Assembly: GCA_017545365.1 (NCBI GenBank)
Contig: JAFWOP010000065.1
Span: forward strand, 1-41,726
DNA length: 41,726 nucleotides
DNA from: Bacteroidales bacterium
GTDB lineage: Bacteria > Bacteroidota > Bacteroidia > Bacteroidales > P3
Reading direction: 5' to 3'
The notes under the pieces are model-generated. The model was not told where the DNA came from. It did not search any database and saw only the letters and a list, made by a program, of their open reading frames with translations. How positions within the stretch are numbered: the first letter of the stretch is position 1; every line of letters begins with the position of its first letter. Position numbers and translations under genes: made by a program. Positions 24,074-33,425 of the stretch are shown here, one piece after another.

Positions 24074-27000
24074 CTATTTCATGCGGCTGAGGGCTGCGGC
24101 GGCGGGGTCGTAGCCGGCAGCTGCGGCTTTCTTGTACCATTCCTTGGCCTTCTTGGGGTTGGCGGGGACACCGTCCTCACCCTCTTCCAGGATGGAGCCG
24201 CAGTAGTACATGGCCAATACGTCGCCGTTCTCGGCAGCCTTGGTGAGCCAGTTGAGGGCCTCGGCAGCACTGGTCTCGACATAGATGCCGTTGAGGTAGC
24301 ATCCTGCCACCGAGCGGCAGCCGCGGTTGTAGCCCTGGTCGGCAGCATATTTGTAGAGTTCGAAGGCTTTCTGTGAGTTGAGCACCACGCCTTGGCCTTG
24401 CTCGTAGCAATAGCCGAGGTTGCAGTAGCTCTCCATGCTTCCGTGGGTCACGCCTTTCTCGTAGTAGAGGACGGCGTTCTTGAAATCGCCCATGGCTTCG
24501 TAGACCTTGCCCAGCTGGTTGATGGCGTTGACATTCTCGTTGTCGGCCGCTTTTTCCAGCCAGGAGATGGCCATGGCGGTGTCGACGCGGCATCCGTAGC
24601 CGTTGAGGTAGCAGACGCCTAACGTGAAGGGGGCTTGGAGGCTGCCCAGGGAGGCCGCAGTGTCGAGATAGGCTTTGCCCAGCGACTCGTCCTCGGGGCA
24701 TCCGTTGCCTTGCAGACAGGCGAGACCTAACTGGTAGTAGGCCCTGGCGTCGCCAAAGTTGTGGGCCACGTTCTCGAAAATGTGGTAGGCGGTCTTGGGG
24801 TCTTCTTCTTTGAAGCCGACGCCCTGCTGGAGACAGATGGCAAAGGTCACCATGGCATCCACGTTGTTGCGCTGGGCACCCACATAGAGGAAGTCGGTAG
24901 CCTTGTCGTAGGCACCTTCCTGCAGGAGCTGGCGGCCGATATAATAGCTGGCGTCGCCGCTGCCGTTGTTATGCCCCATGAAATAGTAGGCCACGGCACT
25001 GTCGCCATCGGCTTCCAGCCCGCCGAGGCCGTAGTTGTAGAACTCCGCTATTTGGTATGCAGCGTTGCCCACGCCCTGATGGGCGGCAGCCTTGAGGTAG
25101 GAGATGGCGGCGGTGGAGTCGATGTCGACACCGCAGCCTTCGAGGTAGGAGCGGCCTACATAGTAGGTGCCTATTTCCTCGCCAGCCTCGTGGGCCTTAT
25201 AGTATAGTTCGAAGGCTTTGGCCTTGTCGAGCGGCATATAGCGGCCTATGCGGTAGAAGTCGCCAAGATAGCACATGGCCTCGCCATGGCCTTGGTCGGC
25301 AGCTTTCTGATAATATTCGATAGCCTTGACGGAATCAGCCTCCAGTCCGCCGTCGCCCAGCTCGTAGTAGAGTCCCACCTTGAACTGACCAGCAGGGATG
25401 CCGTTGTCGGCAAGGAGCTGATAGGCAGCGAGGGCTTTCTCGTGGTCGACACTGTCGACACTGCGGCCTGTCTCATAACAGTAGCCGAGGGCGTAGATGG
25501 CTTCGATATGGCCCTGATCGGCTGCCTGCTTCACATAGTCCATGCCCTTGGCGAGGTCAGCCTCCTTCTGCTTGCCGAGGCTGCCGTCAAGATACATGAT
25601 GCCGAGGCGGTAGAGGGACTTGGAGGTGCCGGCCTTCTCGTAGTATTTGGCGGCCTTCTTGTAGTCGACCTTGTAGCCGTCGAGGCCGTTCTCGTAGATG
25701 GTGCCAAGCACTTCGGCACAGCGGGGGTCGCCTTTCTTGTCGCCCTTGAAGAGATAGTCGTTGCAGGTCTTGGCATCGCCCTGAGCATCGTAGAGCATGG
25801 CCATCCAGAAGTAGCCGTCGGCTTGCCCGCGGTCAATCACTTTCTGGAAACAGTCGGCAGCCATAGCGTTGTTGCCGTTGTTGGCATAGAGGCGGCCTAA
25901 GGCGACCATGGCGTTGGTGTCGCCATACTGGTCGGCCAGGCGGCAGTATTTGGCAGTTTGGGTCAGGTCCTCTTTGTCCTCGTAATAGGAGGCGAGAGCC
26001 ATGGCGCATTCCGAGTTGTGGAACTTCTCCACACCGCGTTTGAGCCAGACGACAGACTGCTCTTCGTCTTTCTCACAGCCTAACCCATCGTAGTACATAG
26101 CCGAAAGATAACGGCAGGCTTCGCCCTGATAGCCGTCGTCGGTATTTTTGTTTGCCACCTTTTTGTAGTAGGCGAGGGCCTCTTCGTAGCGTTCCTGAGC
26201 ATAATATTGGTTGCCCAGACTCATACGACAGAGTGAGCTGCCCTGAATGTCGCCCTGCTCCCAGATGCTGATGGCGCGGTTGCTGTCGCGCAGACCCAGA
26301 TTGTCGGCAGACATATAGTAGATACCCGCCAGGGCCTGGGTGAAGCTGAGGTTGTGATGTTCGCGGATAAGGGAGTCGAGGATATGCATTGTTTTCGCCT
26401 CGTCCTGCTCGACACCGTTGCCAAAGCCGTACATACGTGCCACCAAGGTGGCGGCCTCGGGGTCGCCCCATTTCATTCCTTTGTTGGCATATTTCCATGC
26501 CTTTTTGTAATCTTGCTTGAAAGCATAGTAATTGGCCAGGCGGGCATAGCAGTCGGTGTTACCCAGCTTGAGTGCCTTCTGGAAATAGGCGACAGCCTTC
26601 TTCTCATCTTTGGGGACGCCCATCTCGCCGTTCATATAGTTCACGCCCATGTTCTCGTAAGCCCATGAGGAGCCTGCCTTGACGGCCTTCTCGTAGAGTT
26701 CGAGGGCCTTGGCCGTGTCGGCCTTGCAGCCGGTGCCATACTCGTATGCCACGCCGAGAGCAGCCATGGCATTGGGGCAGCCCTGATTGGCCCAATCCTT
26801 GCGGATGGAGAAGTATCGGGCGGTGTCCTTGGTAACGCCGGCCGAGCCGGTGAGATAGTAGCGTGACAGGCGCAGCCAGCCCATGCAGTCGCCGAGGTCG
26901 GCAGCTTTCTGGAACCATTTCAGGGCAAGGGTGGAGTCGTGTGCCACGCCGGCACCATTTTCATAGCACTCACCCAGCTTCACCATGGCAGCGGGGTCGC

Positions 27001-27097
27001 CCTGCTGGGCTTTGTTAATCAGTTTTTGGTCGGCCTGCGCATATGCCACAATGGGCAGAAATGCAAGCACTAAGAGTGTGATAACAATCTTTTTCAT
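24074..27097 (-). CDS. Very large exported Sel1-repeat protein
   Basis: This is a 1007-residue protein with signal peptide 1-20 (ending AYAQ). The rest is about 25 consecutive Sel1-like repeats of 35-38 residues. Examples are AMVKLGECYENGAGVAHDST, AMAALGVAYEYGTGCKADTA, AMCYLGDFYRIGRYMPLDKA and SYCNLGYCYEQGQGVVLNSQ, each followed by a helix such as ALKWFQKAADLGD. The solenoid continues to the end with no added enzyme domain. Sel1 proteins are scaffolds for protein-protein contacts. Here the leader places it in the periplasm or outside. It is monocistronic, with a -7 box TATCTTTG about 30 bases upstream. No partner is evident nearby. The length is well above that of most bacterial Sel1 proteins. 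Confidence 0.93.
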   Translation of the reverse strand: MKKIVITLLVLAFLPIVAYAQADQKLINKAQQGDPAAMVKLGECYENGAGVAHDSTLALKWFQKAADLGDCMGWLRLSRYYLTGSAGVTKDTARYFSIRKDWANQGCPNAMAALGVAYEYGTGCKADTAKALELYEKAVKAGSSWAYENMGVNYMNGEMGVPKDEKKAVAYFQKALKLGNTDCYARLANYYAFKQDYKKAWKYANKGMKWGDPEAATLVARMYGFGNGVEQDEAKTMHILDSLIREHHNLSFTQALAGIYYMSADNLGLRDSNRAISIWEQGDIQGSSLCRMSLGNQYYAQERYEEALAYYKKVANKNTDDGYQGEACRYLSAMYYDGLGCEKDEEQSVVWLKRGVEKFHNSECAMALASYYEDKEDLTQTAKYCRLADQYGDTNAMVALGRLYANNGNNAMAADCFQKVIDRGQADGYFWMAMLYDAQGDAKTCNDYLFKGDKKGDPRCAEVLGTIYENGLDGYKVDYKKAAKYYEKAGTSKSLYRLGIMYLDGSLGKQKEADLAKGMDYVKQAADQGHIEAIYALGYCYETGRSVDSVDHEKALAAYQLLADNGIPAGQFKVGLYYELGDGGLEADSVKAIEYYQKAADQGHGEAMCYLGDFYRIGRYMPLDKAKAFELYYKAHEAGEEIGTYYVGRSYLEGCGVDIDSTAAISYLKAAAHQGVGNAAYQIAEFYNYGLGGLEADGDSAVAYYFMGHNNGSGDASYYIGRQLLQEGAYDKATDFLYVGAQRNNVDAMVTFAICLQQGVGFKEEDPKTAYHIFENVAHNFGDARAYYQLGLACLQGNGCPEDESLGKAYLDTAASLGSLQAPFTLGVCYLNGYGCRVDTAMAISWLEKAADNENVNAINQLGKVYEAMGDFKNAVLYYEKGVTHGSMESYCNLGYCYEQGQGVVLNSQKAFELYKYAADQGYNRGCRSVAGCYLNGIYVETSAAEALNWLTKAAENGDVLAMYYCGSILEEGEDGVPANPKKAKEWYKKAAAAGYDPAAAALSRMK

Positions 27098-27125
27098 ATA
27101 ATAATACTATACATTTTTCGCGCTG

Positions 27126-27133
27126 CAAAGATA
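27126..27133 (-). promoter_or_regulatory. -7 box of the Sel1-repeat gene
   Basis: TATCTTTG on the minus strand lies about 29 bases before the ATG at 27097. A TTTG box at the usual distance is not visible, though the upstream region is T-rich. Confidence 0.45.
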
Positions 27134-27190
27134 CTAAAAAAAATCAACATACGTTATTATGGGAAGTAAAAACTAAGAGAATGTTTTGAT

Positions 27191-27336
27191 TGCTTGAATG
27201 CTTGAGTGTGTTAATGCTTGAGTGCTGACGCCTTTGGAGAGTAAAAGGTAAAAACTAAAAAGTAGGCTGCCGCACCCAGATAACTCTAACCCCGAACCTC
27301 TAACCAATTACTCAAGCATTCAAACTTTCAAGCATT
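27191..27336. repeat. Interspersed ATGCTTGAG repeats forming an inverted repeat
   Basis: ATGCTTGAGTG occurs twice in direct orientation (27198-27208 and 27214-27224) after a TGCTTGA half copy. The reverse complement occurs twice further on (ACTCAAGCATTC at 27310-27321 and TCAAGCATTC at 27327-27336). GAATGCTTGAGT (27196-27207) and ACTCAAGCATTC (27310-27321) form a perfect 12-bp stem closing about 100 bases. It sits between the divergent Sel1 and nucleoside kinase genes. No function is assigned. Confidence 0.6.
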
Positions 27337-27361
27337 CTTATCACCTTTTAGTTTCAAAGAA

Positions 27362-29044
27362 ATGAACACCATCGAAGTAGTCATAGAGAACACACACGAG
27401 CGCCGTAATGTGCGCCAGGGCATCACGCTTGCCGAACTGGTACAGGAATATTATACCGAACTGGGCCGCTGGCCTTTGCAGAGCCCCGTGCTGGGGGCGT
27501 TGGTCAACAATGTGGTGACCGACCTCCACTACCGACTCTATAAACCCAAGACCATCCGTTTTTTCGACATCAACTGCACCCAAGGGTGGCGGATGTACCA
27601 AGGCTCGCTCACCTTCCTCCTCTACAAGGCGGCACGCGACATTTACCCCAAATGCCGTTTGCAGGTGAAGCACTCGATGCAGGGCGGCTTCTACTGCACC
27701 CTCGACAATATCGATGAGCCCGACCGAGTGAAGGTGGCCAACGCAGTCCGCGACCGCATGATAGAGCTGCAACACCTCGACCTCCCCTTCGAATCCAAGC
27801 TGATGCTCCTGTCCGATGCCATCAACTTGATGGAGGACACCAACAACCCTGAAACGCTGAAGCTGCTCAAGTCGCTCAACCAACTTTATATCAGCATGCA
27901 CTTTCTCGACGGCACCATACACAAGGTGGCCTCGAAACTGGTGCCCAGCACAGGCTGCCTCTTCTCGTGGGATTTCCGCACCTACGCCGACGAGGGCTAC
28001 CTGCTGCAACTGCCCGACCGCAAGCACCTCGACAAACTGCCCATCCTGCCTGAGACACCCAAGCTCTTCTCCATCTTCCGCGAACACCACCACTGGGTAG
28101 ACCTGCTGCATGTGCCCACCATCACCGACCTTAACCGCATCGTGCGCGACGGCAAGTCGAACGACCTTATCCATGTCTCCGAAGCACTGCACGAGAAGAA
28201 ATACGCCGAGATAGCCGACATGATATACCAGCGCCGCGACCAAGTGAAGATGGTGCTGCTGGCGGGTCCCTCGTCGTCGGGCAAGACCACTTCGTGCCGC
28301 CGCCTGAGTGTGCAGCTGCAAGTGCTGGGATTTGATGTCCATCAGCTGTCGCTCGACGACTACTTTGTCTGCCGTGAGCGCACCCCGAAACTACCCAACG
28401 GGGAATACGACTTTGAAAATATCGACGCCCTCGACATCCCCCTGCTTAACGAGCACCTACAACGACTCTTCGACGGAGAACGGGTGGAGATACCCACTTT
28501 CGACTTCATGAAAGGCGACCCCTTCTTCGACGGCAAGAGCATGCAGCTGGGACCCAACAGCATCCTGGTGGTGGAAGGCATCCACGGCCTCAACCCCAAG
28601 CTGACCGCCCAGATTGCCGACGAGCTGAAGTTCAAGGTCTACGTGTCGGCCCTGACGCAGATTGCCATCGACGACCTCAACAGCATCCGCAGCAGCGAGA
28701 ACCGTATGCTGCGCCGCATCGTGCGCGACAACAACTTCCGCGGGTGGGACGCATACAACACCATCCACCGCTGGAGCGAAGTGCGCCGAGGCGAAGAGCT
28801 GAACATCTTCCCCTATCAGGAGCTGGCCGATGTGCAGTTCAACTCAGCCCTACTGTACGAGCTGGGAGTGCTGAAAATCTATGCCGAGCCGCTGCTGAAG
28901 CATGTTCCCGAAAACTGTGAGGAATATGCCGAAGCCAAGCATCTGCTCAACTTCATCGAACTGCTCGAGCCCATCGAGCCCAAGTTCATCCCCCCAACCA
29001 GCATCATGCGCGAGTTCCTCGGAGGAAGCAGCTTCAGCTACTAA
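27362..29044 (+). CDS. TGS-containing nucleoside (uridine-type) kinase
   Basis: This 560-residue cytoplasmic protein has a ThrRS-like N-terminal half: a TGS-type region (about 1-70) and a second-additional-domain-like region (about 70-240) with HSMQGGFYCTLDNI and FRTYADEGYLLQLPDR. The C-terminal half (about 285-500) is a phosphoribulokinase/uridine kinase domain with P-loop LLAGPSSSGKTT (about 298-309), LSLDDYFV and PTFDFMKGDP, and VVEGIHGLNP as Walker B-type motif. Full-length proteins with this layout are annotated as nucleoside kinases in Bacteroidetes and Firmicutes. Their substrate is presumed to be uridine/cytidine, but this is not settled. Its stop overlaps the convergent downstream gene by four bases. 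Confidence 0.9.
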   Translation: MNTIEVVIENTHERRNVRQGITLAELVQEYYTELGRWPLQSPVLGALVNNVVTDLHYRLYKPKTIRFFDINCTQGWRMYQGSLTFLLYKAARDIYPKCRLQVKHSMQGGFYCTLDNIDEPDRVKVANAVRDRMIELQHLDLPFESKLMLLSDAINLMEDTNNPETLKLLKSLNQLYISMHFLDGTIHKVASKLVPSTGCLFSWDFRTYADEGYLLQLPDRKHLDKLPILPETPKLFSIFREHHHWVDLLHVPTITDLNRIVRDGKSNDLIHVSEALHEKKYAEIADMIYQRRDQVKMVLLAGPSSSGKTTSCRRLSVQLQVLGFDVHQLSLDDYFVCRERTPKLPNGEYDFENIDALDIPLLNEHLQRLFDGERVEIPTFDFMKGDPFFDGKSMQLGPNSILVVEGIHGLNPKLTAQIADELKFKVYVSALTQIAIDDLNSIRSSENRMLRRIVRDNNFRGWDAYNTIHRWSEVRRGEELNIFPYQELADVQFNSALLYELGVLKIYAEPLLKHVPENCEEYAEAKHLLNFIELLEPIEPKFIPPTSIMREFLGGSSFSY

Positions 29045-29601
29045 TTGCTGCAATCGAATTTCTCAGGAATCAAATCCTTCCATTGATAGTAACTGACTAA
29101 CGTATCTTCGTGCGGAGGCAAGTTCAGAATGGTATCTGCCGCTGTATCCAAATGATAGTAGCCTGTTACATAATAATAACGGATACCTCCGTCATCAATA
29201 TCGGAGAAACTGTAGATGTAATCTGTCCCATCGCCCCAAGTAGATGCTACCTCTATTAATGGGAACCCATCAAATTTTACATATTGTGACAGCGGGTCTT
29301 CTTCATCGCCATAAACCACAAAAACCTGTGGGTCAGACGACGTAGTGTCGTAGTAAAATCGATAATAATGTTCGTCCCCCTCAGCCAGAGTGTCACAACG
29401 AACCGTGCCGTCCTTTGCTGAGAACCGCAATACACGGAATGGCCCCTCTGTTTGAGCATAGCGACCATCATACCCTACATAAAAATCAAATGGCAAACTG
29501 TAGCGCTTCACTTCCCTTGGTCTTGTCATCCCTATTGACAGGGCAACGACCAAAACAAGAGCTAATGCTCCCAACTTGTTTTTAAAGAAACTGATTTTCA
29601 T
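29041..29601 (-). CDS. Small exported protein of unknown function
   Basis: This 186-residue protein has an N-terminal hydrophobic segment (about 10-24, LGALALVLVVALSIG) that fits a signal peptide or anchor; there is no Cys for lipidation. The mature part is rich in Tyr, Asp and Gly (YYRFYYDTTSS, DYIYSFSDIDDGGIRYYYVTG) and looks like a small beta domain. I recognise no family. It lies 13 bases after the hexosaminidase gene on the same strand, so co-expression is likely. The last four bases overlap the convergent nucleoside kinase. Confidence 0.65.
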   Translation of the reverse strand: MKISFFKNKLGALALVLVVALSIGMTRPREVKRYSLPFDFYVGYDGRYAQTEGPFRVLRFSAKDGTVRCDTLAEGDEHYYRFYYDTTSSDPQVFVVYGDEEDPLSQYVKFDGFPLIEVASTWGDGTDYIYSFSDIDDGGIRYYYVTGYYHLDTAADTILNLPPHEDTLVSYYQWKDLIPEKFDCSN

Positions 29602-29614
29602 ATCAAAGCAAACA

Positions 29615-32167
29615 CTACTCCACCACTATCTCGTCGCAGAAGAGGTAGCTGTCGCCGCCTCTGCCGGGATGCCATGAGGGAAGCTTTCCTGGATTCTTAA
29701 CCACCACGCGGAGGTAGCGGGTCTTGGCCTTGAGGTTGCGGATGGCGTGGGTGTGCACTACCGCACCGTACTCATGAAAGTCGGGGGTGAAATGCTCGGT
29801 ATGTACCTTCTTCCAGTCTATGCCGTCCGAGGAGGTGTAGACCTCAATCGTCTCTGGGGCCAGAATCCAAGCATTAGTGTTTTGCAGGAATCGCATGGTG
29901 AGGGTATTCACCTGCGTGACGGTGCCGAAGTCGAACTCGGCATCGATGTCTTTGCCCCAGTAGCCCTGCCAGTGGCCATCGTCGTAAGCCTCGTCGCTGC
30001 CCAGCATGCCGTCCGCCAGTGCCTTGTCGCCACCACCACTGTACACGTTGCGGTAGTCACTATAAGACGTGTTGAGCTTGCGAAGCTTGCCTATGCCCTT
30101 GTGGAAGAGCAGGTACTGCTCGCTGTACACCGGGTCATCCCATTTGTTGTAACTGACAGCACGCACCGTGAAGCTACGCCCGATGGTGAAGGGACGTTTG
30201 TAGAGGTTGGCACCCTTCGTCGGCTTGCGTCCGTCGACCGTGAAATAGATTGGACGGTCATTAAAGAGGGTGCTTAAAGTGACGTACATCTTGCCGTCGC
30301 GGTAGTCGTTGGAGATAAATACCTTCTGGCGTGCCTGCTGCACCTCGTTGCCCAGACGGTCGTAGCGGTTGCATATCGTGTCGCGGCTGTAGTCGGTACA
30401 CTCCTCGTCCCAAAGGCGCAGGTATTCTCGTTTCAAGCCATGAAGGTGACGGAAATAATTACGGCTCGCATCCTGTATGGCGTATTTGTTCTTCACATAA
30501 TCGCCCTTGCCATTGAGAGTATTGTAAATCATCACCCTCAGGCGGCTTTTTTCCGCCACGCAGAGGATGCGGTGGCAGGCGTAGGCGAAATGGGGCACCA
30601 TGGCACTGTCGATGTTTCCGAGCACCCTGTTCACGATACGCTCCACACTGTCGCAACGGCGCAGCATCGCCTCGTCGACATCCGACGGGTTGAACTCCAG
30701 CAGCGGCTGCATCAGCGCGCGGGTGTTGAACCAATCGCCCACCCACTTGTTACTGTTAAGGTCACCCACGGAGTAAATCATGCGTGTGATTGACTTGGAG
30801 GCTATGTCCTCAATATCGGGATTCGTCCTGTGCAGCTCCAAGGCTGTCAGACGGTCGTAGTTGTCATTAAACTGTTTCTCGCGCCGGGCCATCTCCTCAC
30901 GTGCCTTTTGGGGGTCGGTGCTGGTGATGGGGTGCCACGCCATTTCGGCTGCCCACGCCATGGCATGCCAGCAGTCGCCAAAGAGGCTTTCGCCGCTGTC
31001 GTCCCAAGCCGTGTTCATCAGGCCGCGGGCACCGGCCAGATAGCCGTCGCGCGCCAAATAGGCTATGTTCTGCATGTAGTTGCGCACCTGCGGCGTGCTG
31101 CTCCAGTGGCTGACGCCCGGAGCCACCCAGAAGGCGTTGCCCTGTTCGCGAAAAATCTGCTTGAAGGGAGCTATCATGTCGGCATAGCTCTCCGCCGCGC
31201 CATAGGTCCAGACGATGTACTCCATATCCTTCGGCAGCTTCCTCAGCATCGAGGGGTTCTTCCCCACGATGTCGCCCCACATCAGCACCTCCATCTTCCC
31301 TTTGCCGTCGTGCGACTCGCTGTAGGCCTCCTGAATCATGTCGTACACCCGGTTGATATGCTGGCAGTAGACCTCGTCGGCGCCTTTCTCGCTCACATAC
31401 TGGGAGGCGCGCCCGCTGCCCAAGGCCTCGGTCTCGTCGCAGTTGATGTTGAAGAAACGGCTGCTGTGGTAGGCCGCCACGGCATTCTCTATCTGGTTTT
31501 TCAAGAAAGCGTAGGTCTCCTCTTTCGAAGGGTTGACATTGGTGGGACTGTCCATCAGGTTCTGGTAATAGGGGATGCGCAACGTCTTCTCGAAATGGGC
31601 GAAGCACTGCAGGTTGGCCATCATGTAGGGGTCGTTGGCGAACTCGTAGTCGCCGATGCCGCTGTTGCCCGAAATGTCGGGGTACTCCTCGTTATAAAGC
31701 GTGTGCTCGGTATAGTAGTTGCCGAAGTTCAGCTTGTACTGCTCGGCAAACGTGCGGGTCTTGCGGCGGAACTGCTTGTTGGGAATAGGCCCGCGGCTGA
31801 TATCATCCAGCCATCCGCGGTACTCGTAGGCAGGCCAGTCGGTGATGGTCATACAAGGCACCTCGCCGCGGTATATCTTCTTCAGCTGGCTGAGGGTGCG
31901 GAGGGCATAGTCCCAGCCCTCGTTACTCACACACTGCACACGCACCCCCGTAGGGGTTATCTCCAGGCGGTAGGCCTGCCGCTGGTTCTGTGCACCGTCA
32001 ATCTCGGCAACAAAGCTGCGTATCGGGCTGCTTTTGCCCAACGACACCGTGCCTCTCCCCATCACCACCTGCTGCGGGGTGGGGATAACTCCGATATTGG
32101 TGACATTATCCTGTGCCATGGCCGTAAGGCATAGCAACAATGCTGCAATGATTAACGTTCTCTTCAT
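29615..32167 (-). CDS. GH20-like beta-N-acetylhexosaminidase with C-terminal discoidin domain
   Basis: This is an 850-residue exported protein (signal peptide 1-18, ending AMAQ). Residues about 22-105 match the GH20b N-terminal domain (IGVIPTPQQVV; ALRTLSQLKKI). The catalytic barrel (about 110-480) begins ITDWPAYEYRGWLDDISRG and has the Asp-Glu pair of GH20 at 244-245 in NINCDETEALGSG. Residues about 650-710 resemble the chitobiase C-terminal domain (PIYFTVDGRKPTKGANLYKR). The last 140 residues look like an F5/8 type C carbohydrate-binding domain (VNTLTMRFLQ; IEVYTSSDGIDW; TRYLRVVVKNPG). It should release N-acetyl-hexosamines from glycans in the periplasm or at the surface. The context around the Asp-Glu differs from classical GH20 (usually Gly before Asp-Glu), so substrate is uncertain. 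Confidence 0.87.
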   Translation of the reverse strand: MKRTLIIAALLLCLTAMAQDNVTNIGVIPTPQQVVMGRGTVSLGKSSPIRSFVAEIDGAQNQRQAYRLEITPTGVRVQCVSNEGWDYALRTLSQLKKIYRGEVPCMTITDWPAYEYRGWLDDISRGPIPNKQFRRKTRTFAEQYKLNFGNYYTEHTLYNEEYPDISGNSGIGDYEFANDPYMMANLQCFAHFEKTLRIPYYQNLMDSPTNVNPSKEETYAFLKNQIENAVAAYHSSRFFNINCDETEALGSGRASQYVSEKGADEVYCQHINRVYDMIQEAYSESHDGKGKMEVLMWGDIVGKNPSMLRKLPKDMEYIVWTYGAAESYADMIAPFKQIFREQGNAFWVAPGVSHWSSTPQVRNYMQNIAYLARDGYLAGARGLMNTAWDDSGESLFGDCWHAMAWAAEMAWHPITSTDPQKAREEMARREKQFNDNYDRLTALELHRTNPDIEDIASKSITRMIYSVGDLNSNKWVGDWFNTRALMQPLLEFNPSDVDEAMLRRCDSVERIVNRVLGNIDSAMVPHFAYACHRILCVAEKSRLRVMIYNTLNGKGDYVKNKYAIQDASRNYFRHLHGLKREYLRLWDEECTDYSRDTICNRYDRLGNEVQQARQKVFISNDYRDGKMYVTLSTLFNDRPIYFTVDGRKPTKGANLYKRPFTIGRSFTVRAVSYNKWDDPVYSEQYLLFHKGIGKLRKLNTSYSDYRNVYSGGGDKALADGMLGSDEAYDDGHWQGYWGKDIDAEFDFGTVTQVNTLTMRFLQNTNAWILAPETIEVYTSSDGIDWKKVHTEHFTPDFHEYGAVVHTHAIRNLKAKTRYLRVVVKNPGKLPSWHPGRGGDSYLFCDEIVVE

Positions 32168-32192
32168 AATACGGGTCTTTTATTCTGTTGAT

Positions 32193-32225
32193 TTTGCAAA
32201 AATACACAAAAAAATCGTATCTTTG
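32193..32225. promoter_or_regulatory. Divergent promoter of phosphatase-aat and hexosaminidase genes
   Basis: On the plus strand TTTG (32193-32196), a 21-base spacer and TATCTTTG (32218-32225) lie about 20 bases before the phosphatase ATG. On the minus strand TATTTTTG (32197-32204) fits the -7 consensus for the hexosaminidase gene, about 30 bases from its ATG. The arrangement mirrors the glnA/pepP promoter. Confidence 0.72.
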
Positions 32226-32245
32226 CACTTTCAAAGCAAAAAAAC

Positions 32246-32713
32246 ATGAAAAAGATTCTATTCATCTGCCACGGCAACATCTGCCGCAGCGTCACCGCTG
32301 AGTTCGTCTTCCGCCAGATGGCAGAGGAAGCGGGGCTGTCCGACCAATTCGAAGTGGACTCGGCAGCCACCAGCCGCGAGGAGATTGGCAACCCCATCTA
32401 CCCCCCTGCCCTGCGTACCCTTGAAGCCCACGGCATCCACAATGCACGCCACGCCGCACGACAGGTGACACGCGCCGACTACGACTACTACGACCTGCTG
32501 GTGCTCATGGACGAAGAAAACCTCTATGGCATCCGCCGCATCATTCCTGACGACCCCGACCACAAAATCAGCCTCCTCCTCGACCACACCGACCCTTCCG
32601 ACCACGCCCACCACCACCGCGATGTGGCCGACCCCTGGTACACCCGCAACTTCGACCAAGCCTGGGAGGACATCACCACGGGATGCTCTGCCCTGCTGAA
32701 AAAGCTAAGCTGA
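32246..32713 (+). CDS. Low-molecular-weight protein tyrosine phosphatase
   Basis: This 155-residue cytoplasmic enzyme has the active-site loop CHGNICRS at residues 8-15 (Cys8, Arg14), directly after the first strand MKKILFI. The catalytic Asp lies in DVADPWYT near residue 128, as in the family. The middle segment has VDSAATSREEIGNP, also typical. Size and layout are standard. It would dephosphorylate tyrosine (or arginine) residues. No tyrosine kinase or capsule genes accompany it. The stop lies 3 bases before the aat start, so the two are coupled. Confidence 0.95.
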   Translation: MKKILFICHGNICRSVTAEFVFRQMAEEAGLSDQFEVDSAATSREEIGNPIYPPALRTLEAHGIHNARHAARQVTRADYDYYDLLVLMDEENLYGIRRIIPDDPDHKISLLLDHTDPSDHAHHHRDVADPWYTRNFDQAWEDITTGCSALLKKLS

Positions 32714-32716
32714 ACC

Positions 32717-33406
32717 ATGATTTACCAACTCGACCCCTACTATCCCGGCTTCCCCAACCCCGAAGAGGCCGAACCCGACGGCATCATTGCCATCGGCGGC
32801 GACCTCTCGCCCGCCCGCCTCATCAATGCCTACTGCTCCGGCATATTCCCTTGGTTCAACGAGGACGAACCCATCCTGTGGTGGTCTTTAGACCCTCGCA
32901 TGGTGCTCTTCCCTGACGAATTCCGCTACAGCAAAAGCCTGCGCCGCGTGGTCAAGTCGGGGAAATACGAGGTACGCATCGACACCCAGTTCGAACAGGT
33001 AATGCGTCATTGTGCCCATGTCAACCGCTCCGCACAGGGACAGTCCGGCACCTGGATTACCGAAGGCATGGTGGATGCCTATGTGCTCCTTCACCAACTG
33101 GGTCTGGCACACTCCTTCGAGACCTACTATCAAGGCGAAATGGTCGGCGGCCTGTATGGTGTAAGCCTCGGCCCTTTCTTCTTTGGCGAATCGATGTTCC
33201 ACACCATGACCGACGCTTCCAAGGTGGCCTTCGTGCGGCTGGTGCAATTCGCACAGGAGCACCATTTCCGCCTTATCGATGCGCAACAGGAGACCTCTCA
33301 CCTTGCCACCCTAGGCGCACGCCCCATAGCGCGGAGCGAATACCTCACCGCGCTCAACACCATCTGTGCCGAGAATACCCTGCAAGGCAACTGGGGACAG
33401 CTCTGA
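32717..33406 (+). CDS. aat: Leucyl/phenylalanyl-tRNA-protein transferase
   Basis: This 229-residue enzyme adds Leu or Phe from tRNA to proteins with N-terminal Arg/Lys, marking them for ClpAP through the N-end rule. Motifs are DGIIAIGGDLSPARLINAY, GIFPWF, WWSLDPRMVLFP, TWITEGMVDAYVLLHQLG and GGLYGVSLGPFFFGESMF, all conserved. The length matches. It is second in a two-gene run with the phosphatase and ends 19 bases from the convergent nitroreductase gene. Confidence 0.96.
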   Translation: MIYQLDPYYPGFPNPEEAEPDGIIAIGGDLSPARLINAYCSGIFPWFNEDEPILWWSLDPRMVLFPDEFRYSKSLRRVVKSGKYEVRIDTQFEQVMRHCAHVNRSAQGQSGTWITEGMVDAYVLLHQLGLAHSFETYYQGEMVGGLYGVSLGPFFFGESMFHTMTDASKVAFVRLVQFAQEHHFRLIDAQQETSHLATLGARPIARSEYLTALNTICAENTLQGNWGQL

Positions 33407-33425
33407 TGCCTCCCTCAGAAGAAGC

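Noticed and set aside
30830..32134. 434-codon plus-strand frame opposite the hexosaminidase
   Set aside because: It is an antisense shadow of a well-supported GH20-like gene.
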